DNA of 64,000 bases from Hippophae tibetana. Taxonomy: Eukaryota; Streptophyta; Magnoliopsida; Rosales; Elaeagnaceae. Below the pieces are notes generated by a model. That model searched no databases. It was not told the DNA's origin and saw nothing but the letters and a program-made list of their open reading frames with translations. The DNA lies in assembly GCA_037013495.1 (NCBI GenBank), contig CM072805.1, forward strand, positions 39,055,169 through 39,119,168, read 5' to 3'. Below, in pieces: positions 1-10,693 of this stretch (positions within the stretch are counted from its first letter, which is position 1; the number at the start of each line of letters is the position of its first letter). A program made the position numbers and the translations under genes.

Positions 1-254
1 ACATTAGAAATATGTGTTATTCTGTGATAATCAGATTTCTATTCACCTAACGAAGAACTCGGCGTTTCACTCAAGATCAAAGCATATTGATGTGGGGTAT
101 AATTGGATAAAGGGATACTCTTAACAATAACTTGCTTGAACTTGAGAAAATCTATACTGATGAGAATGGATCTGACATGCTGACAAAAGCAATGTCAAGA
201 GAAGAACTTGAAGTTTGTTGTTCAATTGTCGAGATTGCAGATCCCTCCATCTAA
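1..254 (+). mobile_element. Ty1/copia pol C-terminal tail (RNase H end), partial
   Basis: This is the last part of a copia polyprotein and runs off the left edge. One frame reads KHIDVGYNWIKG, the end of the copia RNase H domain. A second frame reads ELEKIYTDENGSDMLTKAM and continues to a stop at 252-254, which is the conserved copia C-terminus. The two pieces are in different frames, so the copy carries a frameshift and cannot encode an intact RNase H. A purine tract at about 257-270 is the polypurine tract before the 3' LTR. The rest of the element lies outside the window. Confidence 0.85.
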
Positions 255-273
255 TCGGAAAAGAGAGAGATTT

Positions 274-982
274 GTTGGGTTTTCCTCTTGGTTTGGAGGA
301 GTCTAAGTGAAGCCCATGTGGCTTAAAAGCCCATGGAGTAAGAAGGACAATTGTGTCATTTCATTGTTTTATTAATAAACTTATTTAGGGTTTGTTAAGT
401 GTATTTGCAAGAAAAAATTAAGAGAACAGCTAGAGAAATCCGAAGAAAAGAAAAATAGAAAAGCTTTCAGTTTTTCCTCTTCAGCAAGCTTTCATCAAGT
501 GCTCCTATGGAAGGTCGTTTGTGGTCTGATTAAGCTGAAATTTTTCAAGCAGGTTCACGACTCAAGATTCTTTAATATGTACGATGGGATTTTGATTTGG
601 CTCACCGGTTTGGGAAAAATATGAGCCGTGAACAGTGACTACGAAATTGGGTTAGATTTCTCTATTTTTTTGAAATAATTGTTAGTTTCCGAGAAGTGTA
701 TTCTTGATGATGTTGTTGATTGTTTACCTCTAGTTTTACCTAGAGATAACTGTTGTACAATTGTTTCTTGATAGTTAAAGTTTTGGAAAAGAGTGCCGTG
801 GTTGTTTCCTTCCTACACCGGGAAGGTTTTTTCACGTAAATTACTTGTGTTGATTTTGTGCATGTTTCATTTTAAGTTCTATTTATTTGTTTCCTAAAAG
901 ATTCACACAAAGAAGGAGAATAAGTTTAATTCCGCTGTTTAGAACTTGATTAAATTTGAATTGTTATTGTAATTCTTCTAAC
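274..982 (+). repeat. 3' LTR of the copia element
   Basis: The LTR begins TGTTGGG directly after the polypurine tract and ends TTCTAACA, giving the expected TG...CA ends with TGTT/AACA inverted termini. It is about 709 bp long. The 5 bp after it (AATAC, 983-987) should be one half of the target-site duplication, but the other half lies off the left edge. The nearest gene feature downstream is the first visible NPH3 exon, about 38 bp away. The partner LTR is not in the window, so age cannot be judged. Confidence 0.75.
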
Positions 983-1020
983 AAATACTACTATTGAATT
1001 CATTTTGACATGTCCACCAG

Positions 1021-2889
1021 TTTCCGCTGTTATCTAGAAGTGGGTTGTTAGAAAATCTTATCGAAGAACTTTCATGGGATGATGAGAAAAAATCTGTTTT
1101 GCAACTTCATGATGTGCCTGGTGGAGCCAGAGCATTTTTGGTTGTTGCCAAGTTCTGCTATGGTGTCAAAATAGAAATCAATGCATCAAATATTGTTAGT
1201 CTTAGGTGTGCGGCAGAATATCTGCAGATGACTGAAGAGTATAGTGAGGGAAATCTCATCACACAAACAGAGAACTTTCTATACGAAATATTTAGCAACT
1301 GGTCAGACTCAATTAAAGCGCTCAAAACATGTGAAGAAGTCTTATCTCATGCAGAAGAGCTTTATATTGTTTCACGATGCATTGATTCATTGGCAAAGAA
1401 AGCTTGTTCAGATCAAAGCTTGTTCAATTGGCCTGTCTCTGGACGCAGTTCAGTGCAAAGCACAGTAGGCACTACATTTTGGAATGGTATACCAGCATGC
1501 ACAAACAAACCACTGCTAGTTGGTGAGGATTGGTGGTATGAAGATGTATCTTCCCTCGGATTGCCTCTATATAAACGTCTAATTCAAGTTGTTGAATCTA
1601 GAGGCATGAGACCGAAGAGGATAGCCGGGTCACTCATTCACTATGCCAAGCAACATCTTTCTTTGTTGGGTAGTCAATCAAGCTTCCACAATGGAAAACT
1701 AGCTAACATGAAGCAGAGGAATCTTCTTGAAGAGATTGTAGAGTTGCTACCTAATGAAAAAGGTGTAACACCAACTAATTTCCTAATGAAACTTCTTAGG
1801 ACATCTATTGTTCTGCATACTAGCTCTTCATGCCAAGACAAATTAGAAAAATGGGTAGGTGCCCAGCTAGACCAGGCAGTTCTTGAAGATCTTTTGATTC
1901 CAAACACAGGATACTCAACAGAAACACTGTATGATATTGATTGTGTTCAACGGATTGTTGATTACTTCTTGTTTATGGATCGTGATAAACCTGATTCTGC
2001 TTCAAATTTGTTAGCAGATGAGGACTCATTGAACCCAATTACAAAGGTAGCTAATCTGGTGGATGCTTATCTTGTTGAGGTAGCACCTGATGTTAACTTA
2101 AAATCATCAAAAATTCAGTCATTGGTTTCAGTTATCCCCGAATATGTCAGGTCATTAGATGATGGAATTTACCGTGCTATTGATATATACTTCAAGGTAA
2201 AAAAGATTCATAAAATAAGCTCCTTTCAATTTATTGTCTTTTCAATTTTCATTCGCATTATGGTGCTTCTAGAATATTTGGATAATGAGTACCTTAGAAC
2301 TTTCAAAATAGTTTTTTCTTTTTTTGAAGGTTCCAAACCTATCAATCACCTTTAGAAATTATAATGGCTACATACTTCTCTTCAGGCTCATCCATGGCTA
2401 ATAGACTCTGAAAGGGAACAAATCTGCAGGCTAATAAACTTCCAGAAGCTCTCATTGGAGGCGTTTACTCATGCAGCCCAAAATGAAAGGCTACCACTTC
2501 GCGCTGTTGTCCAAATTCTAGTCCTTGAACAGCTTAGGCTCCGGAACTCCATTTCTGGCTGGTTATTTGTCTCTGACAACCTTGAAAACTCACAAAATGA
2601 CAGTGCAAATCCTGCACTTGCAAGAAATGAGGCATCTATACAAGCTGGCAATGTCTCGGAACAATTTGTAGCAGTTGAGAACATGAAGAAGAAGGTTGCT
2701 GAGCTTGAGAAAGAGTATTTGAACATGAAAGAAGAGATAGAGAAGTTAGCGAAGACAAAAGGAGGTTGGAGTGCCGTCTTGAAAAAGCTTGGATTGAAAT
2801 TGAAGGCCAAGTCTTTTGAGGAAAAAATATCCAATACTTGTGATGACACCAACGAATTGCCATTATCAACTGCCCCGCTCATGAATTAA
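1021..2889 (+). CDS. NPH3/RPT2-family BTB protein, 5' exons missing from window
   Basis: NPH3-family proteins pair an N-terminal BTB domain with an NPH3 domain and a C-terminal coiled coil. They act as plasma-membrane signalling adaptors or CUL3 substrate receptors, best known in phototropin signalling. Two exons are visible: about 1021-2196 and 2386-2889, joined by a phase-0 GT-AG intron. The first exon starts FPLLSRSGLLENLIEE, inside the BTB fold, and continues with VLQLHDVPGGA and KFCYGVKIEINASN. The NPH3 core follows (SLIHYAKQHL; RAIDIYFKAHPWL across the intron; THAAQNERLPLRAVVQIL). The tail contains a predicted coiled coil (VAELEKEYLNMKEEIEKLAK). About 559 residues are visible, so roughly 50-60 N-terminal residues are missing. 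A candidate acceptor CAG ends at 1020, and TGA closes the frame at 1006-1008. The missing part may lie upstream of the copia element or may be lost. The closest paralogue is not certain. Confidence 0.85.
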
Positions 2890-4229
2890 AGTAAAAACCA
2901 TGAAATTAGAGAATTTAAGGGTTGAATTATAAACTTGCATAAACATATCTGTTCTTTACCCATCTTTTAAACTACTTCCATTACTTCTTGAAGGCTAGTT
3001 GATTTTCTAGTTCTTGTATATGTTGTGGTTTAGCCAATTAGTCAATAATGTAGTTTGCCACTGCTATCATATTTTAGATCTGAGATTCTTATTCAATTCC
3101 ATTTTTTTCACTTATACAATTATGTTTGACCTCGTACTTATAGATTATATTTGTACTCTTCATTTTATAAGTTAAAAGGATATGAATATGAATATTCTTA
3201 TATTTCAATTTAATGTAAATGTATATAAAAAAAGAAAAAAACGGGTGCATCCCATACTTGAATATAAATTTACAAATTTCTAAATCTTGGTATCTTCCGA
3301 TCTTTGTTATCTTAGAAATTGAGTTATATAATTGCTTAAGGTGGGATAGACTATTCTTATTTCCTGAGGTGTGGAGATTTTAAAAGAATTCACCTGTTAT
3401 CGTTTATATGGTTATCTTTAATTGTTTTAAGAAGAGTTTTAAGTTTTACTCTTTCTTTTCTTTTTCTATTTCTTTCTTTTTCCTCTTTTGATTGGTCTAA
3501 TTTTGTGAGCTTATTTATATGGTATTAATAGTCCTCAATTGGTCTCAATTCATGACTATCATAATATCTAGCATCTAATTTTTTGTAAAAGAAATATATA
3601 TTATAATTACCATTTTTGAAAAGAAAAAAAACTAGATAGTGATAGTATGATACTAATGATGATAATAGGAAATGAATTTTAACCTACTTTTAAGGTGCTC
3701 TCCAATTCATTTAATTTTTTTTAGTATGATTCATGGGCTTCACGTTAATATAACTTTTCTATCAAAATTATTAATAAAACAGAATAAAAAAAATTAAGAG
3801 AAAAATATCTTGTTTTTTTCTTGGTATGAATCCCTTATCGTGTTTCAATTTTGAACGTATTATTATTTTGATTGGTAATAATATAAATAATAATGAGAAA
3901 AAATTATTGATGTTTTTGTGTCTTAGTTTAATTATAATTTAAAAGGGTGATCATCCCACAAACTTTAAAACATATTGAAATGTTATGTTTTTATTCACAT
4001 ACTTATATTATCATTTTTCTCATTTAAAAGTAAAAAAAAATATTTTATTTATAATTTTTTGATTATTTTAATTTTATAGATTAAATAAATATTTATTATA
4101 ATTTTATAATAAATACAAAGTATCCAAATCATAACACAGGTTAGTAGATTGGGCCTTCGACAAAATCAAAATGGATCGAGTATTACACTATTGTTTTGGG
4201 CCAATCATATGTCCCTTTATGTAAGCCTT
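2890..4229. other. AT-rich intergenic region after the NPH3 gene
   Basis: The first 200 bp probably hold the 3' UTR of the NPH3 gene. Beyond that there are only AT-rich runs and short pyrimidine tracts (for example CTTTCTTTTC near 3450-3490). I see no gene, no paired repeat and no RNA gene. Confidence 0.6.
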
Positions 4230-4951
4230 TCTCACTCAATGCTCTTAGCGCGCGATCTTATACCCTCCCTCCCTCTGGCCTCTACTTCCTTCAACGTTCC
4301 TCGTATATATTACCTCCATATTTGTCTTCGTCTCTCACTTTCTTTCTTCAACTACAGGTATTGTGTCGCCTATTTTTGAATTAATTTCACCGAGTTTCAA
4401 ACTATTGCCTTTTAATTTGTTCCTCCTTTCCTTTTTCACGATATAATTTTTTTTTCCCTAAAATTTTGATTAATACATGTGTTTGATTCTGAACGCTATG
4501 ACTTATTGGATTTGTTTTTGGGATCATTTCCAGAGTCGTCCGATTCGCTGCAACAAATTGATTAGTATTGATTTTATATTTGCTGCCTGTTGTGGTCGCA
4601 TTTTGATTGCAGTTGAATATGTAGGGTTGATGCAATATTTGTAGAATGATGATTGGATTTGGGTAAAGTCGACTGAACGAGATTTTTGGACGTTTGAAAT
4701 TATTCTTTTTTCTCACATCCTTTGGAAGTGATTTTATATTTGTTATTATAAAATAGGTTTTTTTTTTCCCAGTCATATGATACTGTGATTCAAGTTTGTT
4801 TGGTTGCAACTGCAATTTGCAAGTAACTTTCGTACTATGCTCAAATGGTTTGACAAGCTTTTCCTCCTCGTAAGATGAATTATATGGTTTGTTGACCATA
4901 GCCATTTTCTTGATCTCGCAGCAACACTTTGTTCTTTGACAGTGAGTGAAA
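4230..4951 (+). promoter_or_regulatory. Leader exon and leader intron of the COX16-like gene
   Basis: A pyrimidine-rich stretch (CCTCCCTCCCTCTGG...) leads to a likely untranslated exon ending ACTACAG at about 4358, followed by GTATTG. The matching acceptor is CTCGCAG at about 4920. The ATG used by the COX16 frame is at 4952. An intron in the leader is common in plant housekeeping genes. It shows that this copy was not made by reverse transcription of a spliced mRNA. Confidence 0.5.
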
Positions 4952-6656
4952 ATGACAGCAATTGAGACAGCAGTAGGTCAGCCTCAGAATTCTACTAATA
5001 CTGCTTCTTCCAGTTCTAGGATTCAAAATTCAACTCCATCATTTAGAAGATTGGGTAGAAAGAACCCATTTTTAGATATGGGCTCCCAATGATCTCTCTC
5101 ACTGTTCTTGGGGCTGTTGGTCTTTCTCATCTATTACAAGGCAGGTTAGTATTAGTTTCACTCTGAGATTGTACTTTAAAGCTGTATGATTCAGTTCAAG
5201 TTAAAAGAAAACAAATTTTGCTAATAACATTTTATTTAATAGGTTCCTGTAGACTTAAACTTTTATTTATTTACTCAACTTGCCGGATCGAACTCTATTT
5301 TTAACATTTTATTGGGAGTAAATTTAATTGTATCTTGAACTTTTAGAGTGGAGTTGGATTCTGATGTGTAGATAATAGACTTTTGTGTTTGGACATCCGG
5401 ACCGACTCGAAGCCCGATCCTTGTAAATCACCCAAGTCAAGTCACCAGTTTAAGATGAAAGATGAAGCATCCCAAACGCCCCACTCATGGGACAACTCGA
5501 GTTCAAGGACAGTACGAGCAAAGCTCGACCTAGATCTCTAATATATTATACTTTATGTTAATTATTTTCCCCCTTATATATAAATATGTGTAGACATTGT
5601 ATAACTGACACTTGTATTCTTAAAGGTTTTATAAATAGATAAATAATTTATTAGGATTTACATATTCAACCAATTGTAGAGTACCATTACCAATTGGTTG
5701 TATCTGTCCTTTTTTAGCAACAAGTGAGCGTGGAATACTATTTCTAATCTAAGTTTAACCTTCCAGTGTAAATTAGACATACCCTATTGTGAATTGTGAT
5801 GACAGTTCACTATTAACTTTCCTCTACATATTTTATTGAGTTTGATTTTTTTTTGTAAATGATGATTGTCCTCATCCTATTCATTTCCATATTCATCTAA
5901 AAGAACTGGTATCACTTTGTAGTTCAGCAAGGATATAGCAAAAGTAAAAGATGATCAGGAGTGGGAGGTAATTGAGGCCAGGAAAGCACTATCAAGAACA
6001 GGACCTGTAAATGCCTATAATCCTAAAAAGATTTCATTGAAAGAGGAGCTAATGGTATCTCTCTCTTATCATTGCCTTCATTTTAAAAAGTAAAAAGGTC
6101 GTTAAAGTCCCGTAGGTTAGACCTTAAGTGACAATTATTCTTTTAGAATAGAAAAAAGAGTTTTTTGGTTACTTGTTATGGCAAAAAGGCTAAAAATTTA
6201 AATTATCGAATTTTATAATAAAATATTATTATTTGATATATGTGATTAAAATATTTTTATTTTGACAAGTAAAATGAATATTAAAATTGAAAAACGAATA
6301 AAATAAAGGGAGAATGACACACGAAGTTGGTATGTTGTTATTGATCTGTGAAAATAATCATTAAAATATGTACTATATTATAAAAATTATGTGCAAATCA
6401 TGTGATATATTTAATAATAAAAAAAAAGAAAAAGAAAAGTTTAAAAGTTGATTTTGTTTTTCTTCCATCATTTTCTTATAAAAACAATGCTATAAAAAAT
6501 ACATTATTTCTAAATTATACGACTATATGACTAACCGACTTAACCTAAGGGACTATGATAGCTCGTAATCTTTTAAAATAGTAAGAATTTATGAATGAAG
6601 TACATATCTATTGACAGGCTTTGCAAGAGCGCAATAAAAAACATGTTCCCATTTAA
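4952..6656 (+). pseudogene. COX16: COX16-like gene, frameshifted and truncated
   Basis: COX16 is a small mitochondrial inner-membrane protein that assists cytochrome c oxidase assembly. Exon 1 (4952-5144) starts MTAIETAVGQ. It reads to [10 protein letters not shown], then one base is missing near 5071-5077, in a T-rich run. The family sequence [20 protein letters not shown], including the transmembrane segment, continues in the next frame. Exon 2 (5928-6054) reads [20 protein letters not shown], a close family match, and splices on in the correct phase. Exon 3 starts at 6618 with ALQER, then diverges and stops at 6654-6656, so the usual conserved C-terminus is gone. Introns are kept, so this is not a processed copy. 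The frameshift alone could be an assembly error, but the lost C-terminus argues for a true pseudogene or a decaying duplicate. Confidence 0.75.
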
Positions 6657-6839
6657 GGCAGGATCAAATTGCCAGCCCAAGAAACCTTATACATGCATCT
6701 TCTCCTCTTAAACTTCTTTACCCCAAAATAAAATCACCAATAATGAGACAAAGATGACATATCAAGAAAAATTGTTGCCAACTCCACCAAATATGCCACA
6801 TAACTTATCTCGGCTTTTGTTTAGAACCAAATGACAACA

Positions 6840-8324
6840 ATGGTTGTACAAGCCTTTGGGCTGATGGTCTGCCCAACAACATTGCTTGAGATCGAGTAAG
6901 CATCTCAATCATCAAAGATGTCTCATAAGCCTGAACAAGACTTGAACCATTAGTGGAGTTGCCTCTACTGTTTATGCTCTTCTAGAGGCCTCATAAACAT
7001 GTATGCTTGCCATCCTCTCTTGCATTTACTTGAGCTCTCCATCTAGTGCAATACATAGTTGGTCGTGAGATTTCGCTAAAACAGTTTCCAACAACATCCT
7101 TCGATAGTTCTCAAGAACAGATGTTGCACCAGCTAAGTTTCCCTCCTCAACAACAACACGGGCCTGTGCCATGGCCACAGCTGCTTGCAGTCTATTAGGC
7201 TACCTGTTTAATGCTATTGACATCACTACTTTTTCCCACCATTTCAATCCTCTCTGTCCTAATTTCTTCACTTTCCAATGTAGCCATTTTCGTTAAGGGG
7301 TCCTTGTAAACACATCCTACCTTCAACAATGATGTTTCGGAGCTACGAGGTTCTGATAGTATATTAACCAAAAATAGAGAATCTCTCTCCATCAACGTAC
7401 AAGTCTCCTACATCAATAGATCCATTTCGTCCATCAAGAGCTACACATGCAGCTCCCAATTTTTAGTGACTGTAGTTGAAGCTTTGGGTGCACACAATCT
7501 ATTACCACTTGGAACTTCTGAACCACTACACTCAAGAGCCCTCCAATGCACCGAGCGAATGCATTCTGGATCACTGTTTGAGTTTCAATGAACGAAAAGG
7601 TCCTTCCATATATATCTGAAATTGAGTGCATAGTTGAAGCATCATGATCTGTACCAAATCCAAACGAATGAACTGGAATCCAGAACCCTGAGTTGCCACC
7701 ACCATATAAAGACAAAGGGAGACGCTACGCTCGTAATTAGGTTGAGGTTGACTACCACCATAGGTTTTGACAATGTAAGTGTCTTAATAATAACATTAAA
7801 CTCGCAACAGGGTTTTTATCTCTACGGTTGTCCATCACCTTCACCCACTTAAACCTTCAGCAATATTAGTTTTACCTTTAGCAACCAATGAGTTGACATC
7901 ACTCCAAAAGTGGACAATTCAAAATTGAAGGCCTAGACTTTTCTTATTGCATCATTCAATTTCACCCCAAGCATGTGAACAGAGCAAAACTCAAAATCAA
8001 CTAAACAGAGCAAAACTGAAAACACGTAGAAAAAGAAGAGTTTTCGAAAATCATAATAATGATTTGATTTTGAATACGAAAGGGGAAAAAAACCTTGGAC
8101 CATATACTCCAATTTTTAGAGAGCTTCAAGGCGTGCGAAGATGGAGTGGGTTTGGTGGGTAACGAAGGACCCAAATTGCAGTTCGCAGAAGAAAGCTGAG
8201 CAGCATCAGTTAATCTCTCAGCTGAATCAATGGAGGAGGGAGGTGATTCGTCCAGAGTTCTTGGAATATATATACATAGATTTAATCCCAGAGCAAGCTT
8301 TACTTTCCTCCATTTGCTTGCCAT
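6840..8324 (-). pseudogene. WAV3-type RING/VWA ubiquitin-ligase gene, internally deleted relic
   Basis: WAV3-family proteins are plant E3 ligases with an N-terminal RING, a central von Willebrand A domain and a conserved C-terminus; they affect root gravitropism and growth. Exon 1 (8324 down to 8094) is open and starts MASKWRKVKLALGLNLCIYI, the family N-terminus, ending with AAG before a GT donor. The RING exon and the start of the VWA domain are absent; only about 180 bp of unrelated sequence remains there. Below about 7905 come VNSLVAKGKTNIAEGL, then NPVASLMLLL in another frame, then WIPVHSFGFGTDHDASTMHS and RTFSFIETQTVIQNAFARCI (up to 7715). Next are ETSLLKVGCVYKDPLTK (7195-7395) and EMLTRSQAMLLG near 6890. 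Several stops and frame changes separate these pieces. The product cannot be a working ligase. Confidence 0.8.
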
Positions 8325-9583
8325 TTTTCACTTTCAGATCTTCGTAATTAACCAGACCAGTTAAATCCTAGAACCCAACTATAAGCTTAGCTCAATAAAC
8401 TTGCAAGAGGATAAGAAAAACTTGGACAAAGAAAACGATCGCAAAGAACCAAACCCCCTCCTCTTCTTCTCCATCGAAAAAAAAAGTTGGAGACGTCTTC
8501 GATTTTATTTTATTTTTTGGTAGGGAGGGGGGGTGGGGGTTGGCTTAAGCTTAGATCAAGTTGGGTTTGACAGGATTTTGACCTTTTCTTGTTTGGGAGC
8601 AAAGGGATGATTTTGACCTTTGTCATTCAAAATTTTATAATAACCAAACAAAAAAGAGCACGTTTCGGTTGGAATAAAAATGCACTACTTTTCGCCCCAT
8701 ACTTCCTAGTTTGCCCTTAAATTTCTCAGCATTTTACCATCGGACTTACTTAGTAGTCTCGTCTCAATCCCAATCTCCTTATTTTAATTAAAAAAGCTTG
8801 GAAATCCCCTAACTTACAATAAATGGACATTTATGTTTTCTAATTTGTATGCATTATGTTCATTAGGTTTATTAAATATGATATTATCATGTAGTCCGGA
8901 TTAATGTTTAAAGATACAGTATATTTAATAATAAAAATAAAAATAAAAATAAAAATAGTAAATTTTTTTAATTTTTTAATTAAATTATTATAAAATATAT
9001 GAAAAAAATGTCATAATTGATGTTCAAAAAATTTACAATTTTAGTATTTTTAAATATTACATCACAAATATTATATGTTAAATATGTTATTTTATTTAAT
9101 TAAGATAAATTTTTTAAATTATGTAAATTAAATTGTAACAAGACTAAATAATATAACTTAATATTTATGTTGACGAACAAAAAAAATTAAATAATATAAA
9201 TTATAATAAACATGTAAAAAATTCAAATACATGAAAGAAAAATATATAAAATTAATATTACATGGTATAAATAATAATGGATATTTATATAATTATATGT
9301 AGAATAATACTAAATGATTAAATTATATAGGAGATAAAATGTATTATTTAAAAAAAAAGATCAAAAAGTTAAACTATTAACACTTAAAAAAAACAATAGA
9401 ATTACACCTTTAAAAACTTTAACCACATAAATAATATTTATTATACTCAGTTTGTATATTTTTATTATTAAAAAAACATGATATATCATTTAACATTTAA
9501 CATCGTTTAATTAGATATCATTCAAGTTTAATTATGATTGTTTAAACTTATTCAATTAAACTTGTTTAATATTATTAAATTGC

Positions 9584-9620
<37 letters not shown>

Positions 9621-9960
9621 GTATATAAGTTTTAGATTTTATTTGATGCAATTTTCCTAAAATATATTAAAAAATGTTAAAATATTTATCACTATATTAA
9701 AGTATAATTAGTAAAAATTGTATAATAGTAAAATAAAAGTGAAAAATAAAAATGTAAATAATTACTTAGTATAACAAAAAAAATTTAATATTCAAATAAT
9801 AAAATTACCATGTATACTATTTAATTTTTTAAACCAATTTCCGTTAAATTAAACAGTATAAGGGGAAGCTGAAATGGAAAAATTTAGCAATGGTGAATTG
9901 GTCATTTTAGTGTATTTCACATGAATTAAATGCTAGTATATCGAGAGCACACTGATTTCC
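8325..9960. other. AT-rich intergenic region; remains of the WAV3 promoter at its left end
   Basis: The first 200 bp would have been the promoter and leader of the minus-strand WAV3 relic. After that the DNA is AT-rich with no recognisable gene. It contains an (AAAAT)n-type stretch near 8930-8955 and an (ATT)n run at about 9584-9620. Confidence 0.5.
9584..9620. repeat. (ATT)n microsatellite
   Basis: About 12 uninterrupted ATT units, ending where the sequence changes to GTATATAAG. Confidence 0.95.
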
Positions 9961-10240
9961 CCCGGAAAAAAAAAATAGAGAACGCCAGCACTTTATTCTG
10001 GAGCAGCGAATGGGAAAGACTTCATCTTCAGAAACCACACTTCATCTTTCTCTTATCTCGAAGAATCTTGGATTTCTGCAATGGTTGCTAATTGAGATGA
10101 GAAAATTGGAACTCATGATCTTTTTAGCATTATAGATACAATCAATGGCAACTGAGATGGTGTGTGTCTGATTGTTATTCACTTTGCATACACACATATT
10201 CATTTCTTCAGATTATGAACTTAAGCCATGGATGAAAAGA
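9961..10240. other. Less AT-rich island without a clear gene
   Basis: This patch is richer in C and G than its surroundings and looks leader-like (for example CAGCACTTTATTCTGGAGCAGCG and a CTTCATCTTC-rich tract). Short ATG frames in it close within a few codons. It could be the 5' end of a decayed gene or a noncoding transcript, but nothing in the sequence decides this. Confidence 0.25.
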
Positions 10241-10656
10241 TCGAAGTAGAAGATTTGTATATCAAAATTTGGAGTAGTATTTTTTATATGTTTTCTCAAA
10301 CAATATTGTGTAACTTTGATTATTTTTTTAAAATAAGATTACCTGAAATGTTTGTTTCATAATTTTTTTCTATTATATGTTAATATTTATTATAGTAATT
10401 AATATGATAATTGTCGTTGTTATTTTCTTTTATTTCTCAAATATGAGGTAGGTAGAGGATTTTTTTTTTGGATTTAATTATTTTCAAGTATGAAAAAAAA
10501 GTTGTTCTTTTTGAAGTACTTTATTCATCCATATAAAAGAATTGTTACCTATGTATTTTTATTATGTTACTAGAGGTAATAAAGTTGCATTTTGAGGGGC
10601 TTGAGCTGAAAAGTTTCTTCATATTTAGTACTTGATTGCTGCTTGTCCAACTCTTT

Positions 10657-10659
<3 letters not shown>

Positions 10660-10691
<32 letters not shown>
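10660..10691 (+). repeat. Poly-G run of 32 bases
   Basis: Thirty-two consecutive G residues sit inside very AT-rich DNA, flanked by CTCTTTATT and TTTAAAATA. A run of this length could form stacked G-quadruplexes. It is also the kind of sequence that two-colour sequencing chemistry or a low-quality join can create. Confidence 0.95.

Positions 10692-10693
<2 letters not shown>

Noticed and set aside
2197..2355. Extension of the NPH3 frame beyond FK at 2196
   Set aside because: It is intron read-through. The family sequence AHPWL resumes at 2386 in phase.
4402..4961. Minus-strand open frames of 167 and 62 residues
   Set aside because: They are antisense to the COX16 leader intron and low-complexity in composition.
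7634..8347. Plus-strand open frames of about 70 residues over the WAV3 relic
   Set aside because: They lie antisense to the recognised WAV3 coding pieces and have no family-like composition.
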